Shown here: positions 30,980-44,199 of the stretch, piece by piece | Position numbering within the stretch: position 1 is the stretch's first letter | Layout: every line of letters begins with the position of its first letter | Assembly (NCBI GenBank): GCA_034401135.1 | Contig: JAWZSP010000003.1 | Location: forward strand, 1,674,001-1,738,000 | Source of the DNA: Volutella citrinella | Lineage: Eukaryota > Ascomycota > Sordariomycetes > Hypocreales > Nectriaceae | Reading direction: 5' to 3' | Length of the DNA stretch: 64,000 bases | Position numbers and translations under genes: made by a program | Notes under the pieces: model-generated | Seen by the model: only the letters and a program-made list of their open reading frames with translations | Told to the model about the DNA's origin: nothing | The model's database searches: none

Positions 30980-32937
30980 ATGTTCGGCTCCTTCGCCGCC
31001 TTTGGTAAGCTTCAACGCGTTTCTTCTTCCCAGCAATTCCTAGGCCCGCAATACAAGAAGTCCGCAACAACATACATCAACCAGACTAGCAACGTTGGTC
31101 CTCTACTCTTGACTTCGGGGCCAACGCCCATTTGCTAGCTCTCTCCCGTCTTCTCACCGCACCCACCAAGCCTGCACCGACCTGCTCAAGGAGAGGCCAG
31201 TCTGCAATGTCCAAACCAACCAACCCCCTCATCTCATCTCATCTCATCTCATCTCTTCTCTCATGCCACCACCGCCCGTGATACCCTGCCCAGACTATCC
31301 CCACGCTCATTGTCATGAGTCCAATGCACAATAAAGTTTGCCTGTCTGGTTAAATACATTCTCTAAATTGAAACCAATGCCTAGCAAACGTGCCGGCAAA
31401 GGCCAAGGTTGATCCCAAAGATATCCCTCCACCAACTCCCATCAACATCCCACGATTCCAGCCATTTGCCCGAGAAGATGACCCCATCGACCCGCCGGGT
31501 GCACTTCCCTCTCTGCTGCAGAACACTGGCCGATCAACTGCTGCCCTCGGCACCCTTGGGTTTTCGGCCATAGGGCTCGACCTGAACGCCGATACAAAGC
31601 TGGAGGAGCTCATCCCGGACCCTGCATACATACCGGACTTTGCTCAGTGGGACAAGCTCTCGCCCGAAGAAGCCAGGGAACAGAATCAAGACACGCGCCA
31701 TCCCATTAGAAATGGAAACCTCTCACCCGGTTCCCAAAACTACGTTGAGCGCAAGAAGGAATTGTCTACCCCGAACGAGGATGCGTTCCGAACCGTTCGC
31801 CGGATATCCCCTCCTAAGGGGAAGCAACAGGCCAAACTTGGAAACGCCTACGAGTTCTTCCGCTGTCTCGAGACCTTCACGCCCTATTGGGATGACCCTA
31901 CTAAGCCGCCACAGCTTCCGCCTTCTCCAGAGCCCGCGGCTTCGGAAGATGCATCCCCAGCCAACGGTTCGGGAGCCCCCTCCTCGGAAGCGAGTTTCAA
32001 TGACCCTGAGCGAACGGCTGCCGGCAGCTCCATGCCTGCTGATTTCCGCAACTCCATGACATCGGCCTTTATCAAACTCGTAGCTTATGACTTCGGGTGC
32101 ACTGTTGCACCTGCTCGCTTGGAACCCCGTCTTCACCTTAGCACGCCCACTGACTCGGGCCAGCTCCGTAAGACGTACTGCCCATCCGGCTGCCTGTTCC
32201 TGTTCCAGAGCCCCAAGACCAGAGAGGCGGCCCGAGCCGGTATGGTGTACGGCCCGGTTGCTGCAGTTAGCCCGCGGGGAACGACAGACTTCACTTCGCC
32301 AGACGTGGAGACCGCCCAGGCTTCAGACCTCTCTCGGGAGGTCGTCGCCGCCCTAATCACCGCTCAGCATCGTGCCCGCCAGGGCAGAACCGAGAAACGG
32401 TTTGGAGAGGGCGAGTGGTGGACTACTAAGCCGCGCTGGGGAGGCGGCTCAGGAGGGCCCATTGGCCGTGAAGAAGACAGGTTTGCAGTTCAGGGCGACA
32501 AAGACGCAAAGCCCGGCGACTCGGAAGGCCCAACGATGCCCGCTGCAAAGAAGCAGCGGAAAACGATGAGTATCTATGACAATTACCGAATGGTCAGGGC
32601 TCCAGCAGCGACCTGGGACAAGAAGGCTGTATACGAGGCCATCGGAAAGCAACAGGGGGCCGATTATGACGATATTTTTGTCGTCAGCAGTCTCTTCCAC
32701 CACATTTCAGTGTTGCGCATTCGGGTGCCCAACCGTCTACTCGAGGCCCTCGAGGGCACCAAGGAACCCGACTTGACTCGACGAAGCTGGGGCAAAGTCG
32801 AGGCCTGGAGAAGCCCCTGGTATGATGTATTCGACTCGGAACAGCGCCTTGCAGCCTACCAACTCCTGTGGTCAATGATGGCATACCAGATGAGGACGGA
32901 GCCGGAGTCTGAGGACGTCAAGATGACTAACACTTGA
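30980..32937 (+). CDS. Unrecognised conserved-looking protein, 525 residues
   Basis: Exons 30980-31004 (MFGSFAAF plus one base) and 31385-32937 join in phase across a 380-nt intron. I do not recognise the family. Visible features: a Pro-rich N-terminal stretch (IPPPTPINIPRFQPF), a GLDLNADTKLEELIPDPAYIPDF segment, a charged middle with YEFFRCLETFTPYWDDP, an acidic Ser/Pro-rich linker, an RWGGGSGG stretch, a basic AAKKQRKT that could be an NLS, and a dense C-terminal domain (about 400-510) with aromatic residues, FVVSSLFHHISVLRIRVPNRLLE and WYDVFDSEQRLAAYQLLW. No signal peptide or membrane segment. Codon bias and open length support a real gene; the tiny first exon is inferred from splice signals and the in-phase join. 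Confidence 0.75.
31228..31256 (+). repeat. (CTCAT)n microsatellite in intron
   Basis: More than five CTCAT units in the long intron of the 525-residue gene. Confidence 0.9.
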
Positions 32938-35900
32938 TAGCGTCAACCGGGCCTGATCTAGTTGTGCACTTTATGTGTGCATCTTGCTATATCACCAGTT
33001 GGTAATATACAGAAAGTAACCAGTTGCAACCTCCATTGGGGAGGTCCCTGACAGTGCCTGGCTCCATATTTGCAACCACGTACCATCTCCTTTTATACAC
33101 GGTCCATAAAATGGACATTACGAGTCATTACCTCTCCGCTATTGCATGTTTCATGTCCAGCAAGGCCGCATTGGCAGACGTTGATGCCGCTTGGCCATAC
33201 CATCTAACTTACGACGGCTGGGATCTGACTCGGCAAGGCTCGTTCGTCCGATTCCGTGTGGGTGTCCAGGTAGTCTGGTGGAAGCGTAACGTACGGTGGC
33301 TTGCATGAGAGGTTTTAAACGAACAACCAACGAGATGTCTCGGCCGGGTTGTCATGAATTGCAACAGGAGCTCCTGCATGATAGTACTGGCCAGTTACAG
33401 TCACGACGTTGGCCGTGGCCTCATCTTGCAGCCAAGACACGTCAAGTCATGCATTGCGAATCCTTGCCCGGTATACGTCCGTAACCCGAGATGGTTCCCA
33501 TGAGTAACCGGGGCAGGCCACTCCATTGCACTCCATAGCCATTGCCACCTCAGCTGCCATGGAGAACGGCCATGTCGCGGCCGTTCAGGGGATTGTCGGC
33601 CAGCCAGCCTAGCTAGACTCGAATGAGTGTGATGCAGGCGCCCCTGACGGTCTGCTGCTATAGCTGGGCATGTATGAGGGATCCTCTCTGGGGCGCCGGC
33701 TCATGCCACACCGCGTCCCGGGGCCGTGGATTTGGCGACGCCTGAAAATGTGCTACCCTCTGCTCGTTGCTGCATCATCCCAATATTCATGTTGGAGGCG
33801 CGGCGGCCCGATTGGATGGGTGCAAGCCACAGCTCCGCCACGGCCGTGTGGCCCAAGCTCTCGGTTCTCCGCCCCTGGCGCTGCTGCCAGTGTGTGGCGG
33901 TGTCTCACTGCATGGCAGGCAAGGACAACGACAGCCATCTGTTGTTGGTTGGCTGATGATAGGCGAGCCGCCATGCCGGCCGTGGACCCGCTGACCCCAC
34001 CGCTTCAGCTCTCGGCTTTGCCGCCATCTTTGCCTAATTGGGAGGAGTTGAACGGCTGGGATGATCAATATCCGGGATTGTCTTCTCCCTGGGCTGGGGG
34101 CAAAGCGAGGCTTGACGTGGGGATGCGAGCTGTGCCGGCAGATTTCTCTTCATCTCCGTCTCGAGACTAACGGTGGATTTCTTCGGCCAAAAAGCAATCT
34201 TGTTGAGGTTTGCAAATTAGCAATTACCACAACGCTGGGTTATCCCAGAGTCCCTAGGCTCGTTCGTCGGCGCAATGGCTGAAGAATGGACAAGGAGCAA
34301 GCAAACTGAATATATTTTTTGCCGCCACTTGGACGCGAACTACGGCAAGCTGGGGTCTCATTACCATAGCTCCGGGAAAGCTCTAAACTAGCCTTGCGTC
34401 GGACCGGCCGGCGTAGGGCCCCAGCGTATGCACCACTGGCCGAGCAGGAGAGACACTTCAGCCTGACAAGGATGGCGGATAGACGTTTGGTTTGAGGGCC
34501 TCATCGAGTTGCGGGCCAATTAGGGAGCAGGTATCCCATCTGCCGCACTCTTGGTTAACATGACGCGTTTTGACAGGAGAAAGCAGCGGTCTGAGGGGCT
34601 TGTGTGGAAACTTGGGGACTGGTTGCAGAGGCCTCTATAGCCTGCCCCTTTGTGGAGTTTGGCGAAACCCTAGCCAACGATCATCATCTTGTGAGAATGA
34701 GCTGAATTCTCGCACGGAGGTGACATTGAATCGACGGTGGCTCAAGGTAGATTGCGTCCCGAGAATGCTTGTTGGTGTCGGGTAGGCGGACCACGGCCAA
34801 AGATCTGCGTTGCGCTGCACAATGTTTCTTTCCCCGGACCCACAAGGACAGATACAGATACGCCGTCTAATTACGGCTGAGTAGCGAGGTCACGCTCTGA
34901 TAGATCGGTGCCTGGCTGGGCAATAACAGGACCAGAGTGATGGCGCCATCCAGCACGGTCTATTTCCCGCCAACTAACAGCACCCCAGGCTATAACGTCC
35001 AGGGAAAGACGGCTTGGAGGGCAACATTGTCGGCCGTCAGGCATCTGTACCAGCTTCCCGCGTCCATCGTGCATGGGCTGCAACGTAATTTCCTTGTCCC
35101 CTTCCTTTCCGCGTGTCGTCTGATTTATCTGCATGTAGAATTACATGGGCCAAGCTGGAGATTCGTGGCTGGGTGTTCGGACTGGGTGTTCGGAAATAAT
35201 GGCGACCTGAGCGCTACTGCGTAATCCTGTAAGTAATTGAAGGAGCCCCCACGGTCCTTGTAGGGCGTGTATGGATATGATATTATGATGGCCATCAAAC
35301 TCTGTGTGCAGGAGTTGGGAGATGCTGGGGTGGTTCACGGCCTTGCTGCTGCGTGGCAGTTGGCAGTTGGTCTCACTTCACCGTGGGCATATCGACAGGA
35401 TTCCTTTTCCCTCATGTTTCTTCACCATCTTGTCTCAATTGCCATCAATGTGGCATTTTTAAAGTAAGGCCTGCCGCTGCAGCTTGATGCGGCAGGTCGA
35501 ATTCGGAATCTGCTGTAGGATGATCTCTGCCAGCGTTGATTGGGGCTCTACACACCACCAACAGGCCGTAGATTGGCTCATCGAATACGGAGTAGGTTCT
35601 TCCGTCATGTCCTGGAGTCAGACCGTCAATACCACCATCTTTTGGAGATTATCCACTGCCGACTGCCCAACATATCTCTCTCAGCCAGCCCCGGTTGCTG
35701 AGCGCCACACACCCTCTTCTCCTCCCCCGCACATCCCTGCATCGGACAGGACAGCTGTCAAACGGGCCTCGGGCTGGCCTCTGGCTCGGTCTGGAGGTCG
35801 ATAAGCTGGTACCAGCTACCGGCCGGCCATCATGTGCGTGCGTGCGTGCGTGTGGTGCACGTCAAAGTATGATGTGCGCCGTTGACAAGGTTGGCAGGGT

Positions 35901-37520
35901 TGGGGCATGGTCCAATAGTGCAATGTAGCCGTAAGAGCAACGGCGCGCCTCGTTTGGGTCGCCTCTCAGCTCAGCGCAAGACCCCCCAGCTGGACGGGTC
36001 CCCAACTCACAGGTCCAGCCGTCCTAGGCGTGGCCCAATCCGCATCGAGAGCCCTGCCCTGCCCTCTTGGGCGGTCGCACTCCTCCTTGTCCCGAACGAA
36101 CCTGTAGAGGGGCAACCCGTTGCATCAGCTGCCGTCGACGCCGCCGTCGCCGCCTCCGTCGCAGTAGCGGGTCGCAATTGCGCGGTACGCCACCATGGTT
36201 CGGTGGTCAAGTAGCAAGCACCACGCCCGGGTGGGAACCCGCCGAGTAAGCTGTTATGGAGTACGGTCGGGTGCTGGAGCTGCGTGGTACTGTGCCTCCT
36301 CACAGCAGTGGCTCAGGTACTTGGCTGCCCAAGATGGGCCTGGCAGTGCACAGCGGCGGCTGCGCCCGGCCTCGCTCTCGCCGAAGGGACGCTCGAGTCG
36401 ATTCCACTGGGGCTCGCCGATAGAGCCGAGAGACCCGATGACGACGTGCGCGGTAATGCGTGTTCATGCGCAGGAAATCGTGGTGGGAATTTAGACAGTG
36501 GTGCTCCAACTTTGGGTGCGATAGTCCAGCGGATCACGGCAACACGGCTGTTGGAAGCTTGGCCTTAATGACGGAGCCATGGCATTCTTCGCCCACTCTG
36601 GATAGCACGGCTGACCGCCTGCTCGGCGTTGGCTCGCTCTCATCCGTCGCCGTGCTCGTCTTGTCCTCCATTGAATCGTCACCCTCCCCCAGCAAGCCAG
36701 CTAGCCAGAGCCAGCCGCCCACACTTAGCACAGCGAATGAGGCTTTACCGACGGCAGCATTGCGACCGGGACCAAGTGCTTCTGAGTGTCATGAGTGGCA
36801 CTGTTGCGGGAGTAGCGTGAGCATCCCCAGCTGTCTCTGCTTAGGCTCCGCATCGAGCAGGGCGCCATCGCCGCCGCCGTCGCAAACAAGGGCCCAGACA
36901 CCCGTGGACCGCCAAGACCTCGACTTGCCTGTAAGAATCCACATGCACCTACGTGCGCCTGCACCCGACCTATGACCCCTGCTTCGCTGTTTCCTCGTCT
37001 TCCTACATTCTATTAGTACTTGTCCTATCACCTGCCGCTCGCACGCGCCTTCCACGCCCAACCGCCAGTCTTCCTGTTGCTTCTAGCTCAAACTTCCACA
37101 GCACCGCTGATTACAATTTTTTTTTTAAACTTCTTCAAATTCGTCCCCCATTTACTGACGACATAAACTCTCGCCTCAAGTATCTACGTCAGCCGTCCGC
37201 CTTGTCCGAGCACTGCTGCGCCTTCCCCCACGTCGCCCACCCCGCTTCCTTTCTACACAGTGCACGCCCGAGCACCAGCTTTTATACCTGCTTCAGCTCT
37301 TCCTCCTCCGTTGCCGACCGCCGACTCGCCCGCGCTACGCGTGCCCAGGACCAAGACCACGTCCCCCCGTCCCACGCGCCCTACGAGCCTGATCGGCGCC
37401 TAGCCACCCAGCATCGTCGCCGTCCACCTCAAAAACCAAACCGAGCCTCGGGATTTCGACCACCACAGCTCCCTTTCGATCCCTCACGAAGCCAGGCTCC
37501 CGCCTCGCCGCCTCTCTGAA
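32938..37520. other. 4.6 kb gene-poor region upstream of the metacaspase
   Basis: No gene supported. Holds a (TGCG)n microsatellite at 35835-35852, an 8-bp inverted repeat at 33564-33586, and just before 37521 a C-rich leader with a frame open from 36953 to a TGA at 37517-37519. Frames such as 33670-34170 and 36460-36975 overlap others on both strands and show no protein family character. Confidence 0.5.
35835..35852 (+). repeat. (TGCG)n microsatellite
   Basis: Four to five consecutive TGCG units in non-coding DNA. Confidence 0.9.
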
Positions 37521-39267
37521 ATGTCGGGCTATCCGGGTTACAACTCCGGTCGCTATGGCCCCCCGCCACAGCAACAATATCAACAGCCGCAGCAAGGCTA
37601 CTATCCGTGCGACATCCCAATTCCATTCCCCCAGTCTTGGATTGCCTCATCCACGAGCACCCCCCCCGAACTGGTCCTTGCACCTCTGCTCCATCATGCC
37701 GTTGCCATTGCGTCTATAATCCAATACTGACCCCTTTGCTTGTGCGATTAGTCCCCAGCAGCCAACCTACAACTACCCGCCCCAAGGCCATCCGCAGCAA
37801 CCTGCTTACGGTTACCAACAACCACCCCCGCAATCTTACGGGTATCAACAGCAGGTGAGCAAATATCCATCAATCGGTCATCTCGTGGACGCCCAATCTT
37901 CAAAGACTACCGCGGGGTCGTGATACCGAAATCGAGTTACAATTGGCATTAGGAATCAACCACTGACACCGCCTAGCAGCAACCCCCACCCCAGCAACAA
38001 TATGGCCAATACGTACCGCAGCCAAACTATTCAACGCGCCCCGGTGGTACGCCATCCCCATAGCTCAAAACCTCTGGAAACCCAGACTGTGGTGTCTGTG
38101 GACTATGAAAACTAATTTTTGAGCTATAGGAGCTCCCACTGCCCCCCCCTCTGCTCCTCAACAGTTCGGCCATGGAGCGCCAACCAACTACGCTTTCAGG
38201 TACTCGAATTGCACGGGCAGGAGGAAGGCCCTCCTGATTGGAATCAATTACTTTGGCCAGCGTGGACAGCTTCGTGGATGCATCAATGATGTCCGCAACA
38301 TGACGGGCTATCTGGCGGAGCACTTTGGCTACAAGCGCGAGGATATGGTCATCCTTACCGATGATCAGCAAAACCCCATGAGCCAGCCGACGAAGCAGAA
38401 CATCTTGCGGGCCATGCACTGGCTTGTCAAGGACGCCCGTCCTAACGACTCGCTGTTCTTCCACTACTCAGGTGCGTATTTGTATTCTATACAGCCGCGG
38501 GCTCGAGTATCGCTAACCGCTCGCAAGGCCATGGTGGGCAAACCAAGGATCTAGACGGCGACGAGGATGATGGCTATGACGAGGTTATTTACCCAGTCGA
38601 CTTTCGGCAACAGGGCCACATTACCGACGACGAGATGCACCGAATCATGGTTAGCCCCCTACAAGCTGGTGTCCGCCTGACTGCCATCTTTGATTCGTGC
38701 CATTCAGGCACTGCATTGGATCTGCCCTACATCTACTCCACCCAGGGTATCCTCAAGGAGCCCAACCTGGCCAAGGAAGCTGGCCAAGGTCTTCTCGGCG
38801 TCATTTCCTCATACAGCCAAGGCGACATGGGAGGTGTTGCCAGCAACATCTTCGGTTTCATCAAGAAGGCCACCAATGGCGAGGCTGCTCACAACCGCAC
38901 AATGCAGACGAAAACCTCGCCTGCCGACGTGGTTATGCTGTCAGGTAGCAAGGATGACCAAACTTCGTAAGCCGGACCAACATTGTATGTTCTAGACACC
39001 TGCTGACCGCTTTCCCAGAGCCGATGCGACCATTGCCTCGCAAGCCACCGGCGCCATGTCCTGGGCCTTTGTCACTGCGCTCAAGAAGAATCCCCAGCAG
39101 AGCTACGTTCAGCTTCTCAACAGCATTCGTGACGAACTCGCAACGCGCTACACCCAGAAGCCGCAACTCTCTTGCAGCCATCCTCTTGGTGGGTACTCCT
39201 TGTTACTGCGATTTGGACCATCACTAACCAGACGTTGGTAGATACCAATCTCCTATTCGTCATGTAA
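37521..39267 (+). CDS. mca1: Metacaspase (type I, Mca1/CasA-like)
   Basis: Seven exons: 37521-37606, 37752-37854, 37977-38046, 38130-38471, 38528-38966, 39019-39188 and 39242-39267, giving 411 residues. The prodomain (1-90) is Pro/Gln/Tyr-rich ([19 protein letters not shown]), like yeast Mca1's aggregation-prone region. The p20-like catalytic domain starts at [20 protein letters not shown]. The dyad is intact: His202 in SGHGGQ (split across the 38471/38528 junction) and Cys258 in DSCHSG, 56 residues apart as in yeast. The p10-like part follows and ends [16 protein letters not shown]. It is a calcium-dependent cysteine protease cutting after Arg/Lys, linked to protein quality control and stress-induced death. 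The prodomain spans three small exons. Confidence 0.95.
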
Positions 39268-39965
39268 TATGTATATACCCGTTCTGGCGCTCTCTTGCCT
39301 TGTATGGTAGCATAGATACCTTATATCCTTATCTGCGAATGGCTACTCTGTGAGTAACCATGTCGGTACGGTGGTGTGCTTTGGGTTGAATTGGGGCTAT
39401 TTTACGAGGAAAATGCTCTCGAGGGCTTCTACATGAGCTATGATCTGGAGGCTATATTTGAATGACTTATTGGGGGACTATTATTATATGTTGCATGGTG
39501 CGGGATCCTGGTTCTTCGGGGCGATGCATATTGGTTTTTTGTTTGCCTGGGCTCCTTCTGCCGGGCTGGTCAGTCCTTTAGTATTGGAAAATGGACATGA
39601 ATCTTGCCAAGTCGCTCTCAAAACCAAAGAAGCTTTATTTGGTGCGTTTCTAGCTGCTGCGTGACTCGTTCATCCGAAACGCCGTTTCCATGCCCTATCC
39701 TAGGTCGATTTGTAATGCTCCAGCATTCCATCTGGGACCGGCTGCCCACCAATACTGTGTCTGCATGGGCGGTTGGATGGTCCCAGAGAACAAGCGACAG
39801 TATGAACAGCCTAGTCCCCATTGACGCAAAAAAGAAAAAAAAAGAAGAGTGCCGGTTGGAGGCAAAATGCGGTCCTCCTTGCCAAACGCCACGGGCCATG
39901 ATACAATATTGCCCCTTGCTCCTTGTCCAAGCCTTAACACGTAATCAATCGAGGCGCATTGGCGC
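39268..39965. other. Convergent intergenic, metacaspase / Pcp1-like gene
   Basis: AT-rich 3' flanks of two converging genes, with an A-rich tract near 39829-39847. Nothing else seen. Confidence 0.6.
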
Positions 39966-42900
39966 TCAAGCCTCGACGCGTACCACCTTGAGCTGGCGTG
40001 ACCGTTTTGCCTTGCGCTTCTCCTCGACGGCAACGGCCAGGCGCTGGCGGACCTTCTCCTGCTTGGCCCAGTCCCGGGCCGAGATGCGCATGCGGGCGAT
40101 GAAGCGGGCCATTACAAGGAAGCTGCGCAGCGAGGGCTTGGTCTTGGTGGCGCAGCTGTTGTTGCCAGAGGAGGAGGCGGAGGGTAGGGCGAGGGGCATT
40201 CGGCTGCCGAGGAGGTTGGTGCGGATGTCTTCGAGCTCGCGGAGCTGTGCCTTGTTGCTATTGAAGTGTCATGGTTAGCATACCTGTGCGTGGAGACTGG
40301 GTTAAGGGGGGCTCTGTAGCTTACCATGCGTTGGCGACGTCGAGCTGCAGCTGGAGGAACTTCTTTGCGTAGGCGGCGTCGGCGCGGAGAGACGCCTCGC
40401 GCTGCCATCGAGCCTGCATCCACTCCATCTGCATCACCATGCCGCGCAGCTCCTTGCGATGCCGCTCCTCGGCGCTTTCCGCAGCGCGCACCAGCGTCTC
40501 GAGGGCCTCGTCGGTGCCGTCGAGAGCATGGCGCTGGACGGGTTCTGCGGCTGCCGCCTTGCTCCTGAGGCGCTCCAGATCCCGCTGGAGCTTGTCGACG
40601 TTCATGCGGAACGAGGTGCGCTCGTTGCGCGCACGCTCCAGCTTGCGGCGGAGTGACGTCTCCGAGGCAGCGAGGGCGTCGATGAGCTCCTGCTGCTGGA
40701 CGACGTCGTGCTCAAGCTTGCTCATCTCCTCGCGACTCTTGCGTAGCTGGCGGTCCTGCTTGCCGGCGTCCGACTGATGCGCCGCCGCGGCCTGGCGCTC
40801 ACGCTCCGCCTTGTCTAGCTTGTGCTGTAGCCGACGGAGGGCTCGTTCGTGCTGCTGGGTTGTCTCTTCGGCCTGCTGGCGCGCTTCGTCGAGCACCTCC
40901 TCAAGCACAATCTTCTGGTCCTCAATCTCGTTGAGCTGCCTCTGTAGATCCTGCGAGGTCTGCAACCCCTTGCGCTCGGCGTCGCGGCTTTTGGCCCGGA
41001 GCTCCTGGATGGACTGCTGAGCCGCATGGAGCTGCTGCCGTAGCTCCTCTGCCACTGCTGCTGCTGCCGCCTCGTGCCCCAGATCGCCTGCGACCGACTT
41101 GGGGGATGTAATGAGTCGTGAAACTTCCGCGTCGTGTATCTGGCGCTCGAGACTGGCCACCTTTCGCTTCAGGTCTTTGACAACATCTCGGTTTGTGGCC
41201 TCACGCTGCAGGAAGTCTAGCTCCTTTTGGCGCGCTGTAGTCAGGTCCTTGCGAACCAGGGACAGCTCGCTGTTGCCGTCGGCGGGGCCGGTCATTTGTC
41301 CAGCACGAAGTTGGTCCTCGTAGTCCTCGACACGGCGCTCAAGCTCTCGGATAGTGCGCCTGGCGGCGGACATGTCGTACGTGTCCGTCGAGGACTGCTG
41401 TCGGAGCTTGGTTTGGAGCCGGAGGATCTCTTGGCCCAGTCGCTCCTCCTCCTCGGCAGACTTCTCGATCTCCTCCTCCAGCGTCTTCTCAACCGCTTCG
41501 CGCTGATCCATGAGCACTCTGTTCTCGTCCTTTAGACGTCGGACTTCATTGTCAAGCTTCAACTTGGCGGTGCGTAGGTCGAGACGCTCTTGGTCCACCC
41601 GAATTGTCTCGTTGTCAAATAGTTTGACACGACGAACTTCGGCCTCAAGCTCATCTCGCTCGGCCTTCACTTCAGCCAACGAGGATTGTACGGAGTGGAG
41701 CTCAAGGTTGATCTTGGCCAACTCATCCTGTTGATCTTGCCTCTCTCTTGAAAATTTCTCCAGCTGCGACTGTGCATCAGAGAGCTGCCACTTCAGGCGC
41801 GTTGCTGATTCTGATGATTGCTGGGACGTGGCTGTGGTTGCCGCCTGGGCGGACTCTGCTCGTTGTTCCAGGAGCTTGATCTGGACTCTCAGATCCTCGC
41901 ACTCTCTCTTGGAAGCTTCAAGCTCGTAGTTGGAGCTACTGCTTCGCTTTGGTGAGCTTTGCTGGAGCGACTTGAGCTGCTCCCTGAGGCGGTTGCATTC
42001 GCGCTGAGTGGATTCAAGCTCTTGTCGTCCAGACCCTTGCTCGTCATCCAGTGTGGTTTGCAAGACATCCACCTCATCCTCCAGCGCGGTAACCCTGGTC
42101 TTCTGAGACTGGTAGTCAATTTGAGTCTGTCGTAGTTCGTCTCGGACTGTTGAAAGTTCATTTCTTAGATTCGTCAACAGGCTCTGCCGCGCTTCGAGTG
42201 CATCCTGCAGCTCATTGATTTGGCGCGTCAGGACGCCCTCCTCGCTCTTGTGGCGCTCTGCCTCACTGTCGATGGCTTCTTGCAGCTTCGACTTCTTGTC
42301 TGACAGCGTTCCTTCGGCCTCGCGTAGTCGGTCGATGGTCCTCTGCAGCCCCGTCGATTTCTCCTCTGCACGGTCTCGTTCGGATTCAAGGTTCTGCTTC
42401 TCAGTTTCCCATTTTTCGCTGTCATTGTCGTACAGGTTGTCCTTTTCGCGGATCTCAGCCTGCAGATCGGAAATTTCGTCGTTTAGTCGTTCAATCTCGT
42501 CTTGGTATTGGCCGCGGATGTCCTTCTCGATCCCAAGGGCATGCTCCCTCTCCTCTGCAAGGCTCTGCTCGAGATCCTGGATTTCACTCTCCATTTTGCC
42601 CACATCCTGCTGAAGGGAAGAGGCCTCACCGGCTAACACGTCATGGCGCGACTGGAGTAGATTCTTCTCATCCGACAACGCATGAAGTTCAGCTTCCAGC
42701 CTCTCGACCTTGAGCTCAGCAGTTTGACGCTGCTGGTCGAAGCTGCCTTGTGAACTTTGCAGGCTCTTGAGGTTTGACTGCAGAGCTTCGTTCTCATGGT
42801 TGACCTCTGAGAGTTCCTTCTCTAGCGCAGCATAATCCTGACCAGCTTTATCCAGCTCGTCTTGCAGCCGTGTCACCTTTTCCTCAATCTGCCGAGAGAG

Positions 42901-44199
42901 GCCCTTCGTGACAACTGATTTGTTGGCCATTTCCTCCTGCAGTTCTTCCAGATCACCCTCGGCCCTTTCCTTTTGACCAATGGCATCTTCCATTTTGTCC
43001 TTCATGTCTTCGACCTGCTGCTCGAGCTGACGAATGTTGTGCTCAAGATCCTGGATAGTTTCCTTCGCTTCTTCCAACTCTTCCCCTTGTTCCGCCTTCT
43101 CCTCTGCTTGGACCATCTTCCGCTGCGCATCCTTGGCAACCTCCTCAGAGTCTTCGAGTTTGTCTTTGAGGGCCTCAAACTTGTCTTTTAGGTCTTCAAG
43201 CTCGTCCTCCCGCTCCGTAATTTGTCGATCCTTTTCCCGAAGATCGGCCTCCAAGTCTCCAATGTCATCCTGCAGTTTTTCCACTTGACCGTTGTGTCTT
43301 TGACCTTGGTCAAGCTGGCGTTGCATATCCTCAATATCCGCCTCACGATCTTCTAGCAGCTGTTGCAGCCTGTCCATTTCCGCGCGCTGGTGCTCGTCGG
43401 CGTGCTTGCGCCTGGCCTTCTCTTGTAGTTCAAGCATTTGTTGGCGATAGCTCTCGAGGTCTCGCTCGGCTGTAGTGAGGTGCTTCTTGTATCGGTGGAG
43501 CTCTCGTTGCATCGTGACTTTGTCGACCTTTAGCTCCGTGTTCTCCTTGAGCGCGGCCTCACTAAACCCAGGCCCAGCCTTCCGGAGAGCCTCTTCCAGG
43601 AAGTGGATTTTCAGCTTCAGGCCAAAATTCTCCTTTTCGATTCTATCGATGACGTTCTCTTGTTCGCGGAGCGAGAGCTGGTTGCCGTCCTGGAGCGGGC
43701 CTCTGTCACCGCCTCCTCGTCGCGGCGGGAGCGCTAGGGGAGTTGAGGCAGCACTGCTGGCGTCTACCTGTGGGAGGGTGTTGTCTAGGTACGATTGATT
43801 GCGCGCCCCGGTGTAGATGGAAGTGTCCATTCGTGGTAGTGGTGTCACGTCTCCGTCGAGGGAGGGCGTGTTGGGGACCGCGGTTCCATTCTCCTTTCCT
43901 AATCGCCGGACACTGTTTCTCGTAGCTGACTTGAGAAGAGGCGTGAACTCTGCGCCGCCTACACTGGGCGGCAGATTTCGGCGATCGGCCAATGGTCCTC
44001 GTTGACGCGGTGTGCGAAGATTGATTCCGTTCGATCGGCCATTGCGCAGTTGCTGGAGGAGATTTCCCTCCTTGCCGGGCGACTGGAATGACGCTTCCTG
44101 AGAGATATCGGCAAAGTCGGGCTGCCGACCGAGGTAGGTCGCATCCCCAACGTTTGTTCGCGGGGTGTCGAGCGCGCCGCCAAAGTCTCCCTGGACCAT
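39966..44199 (-). CDS. pcp1: Spindle pole body coiled-coil protein, Pcp1/PcpA (pericentrin-like)
   Basis: Exons 44199-40325 and 40257-39966 encode 1388 residues. After a Ser/Thr/Pro-rich N-terminus, residues near 175-245 carry the centrosomin motif 1 (CM1): SLREQENVIDRIEKENFGLK, then KIHFLEEAL, the site that recruits and activates the gamma-tubulin complex. Roughly 245-1290 is almost continuous heptad-repeat coiled coil. The C-terminal exon holds a PACT-like segment (KPSLRSFLVMARFIARMRI, then SARDWAKQEK) that targets pericentrins to the spindle pole body via calmodulin. CM1 plus PACT and the length point to Pcp1/PcpA rather than ApsB/Mto1, which lacks this tail. The last splice restores NACNKAQLRELEDIR. 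The divergent promoter is shared with the F-box gene. Confidence 0.85.

Noticed and set aside
36460..36975. 171-codon ORF upstream of the metacaspase
   Set aside because: Ser/Pro-rich composition typical of C-rich leaders, overlapped by several other frames; no supporting motif.
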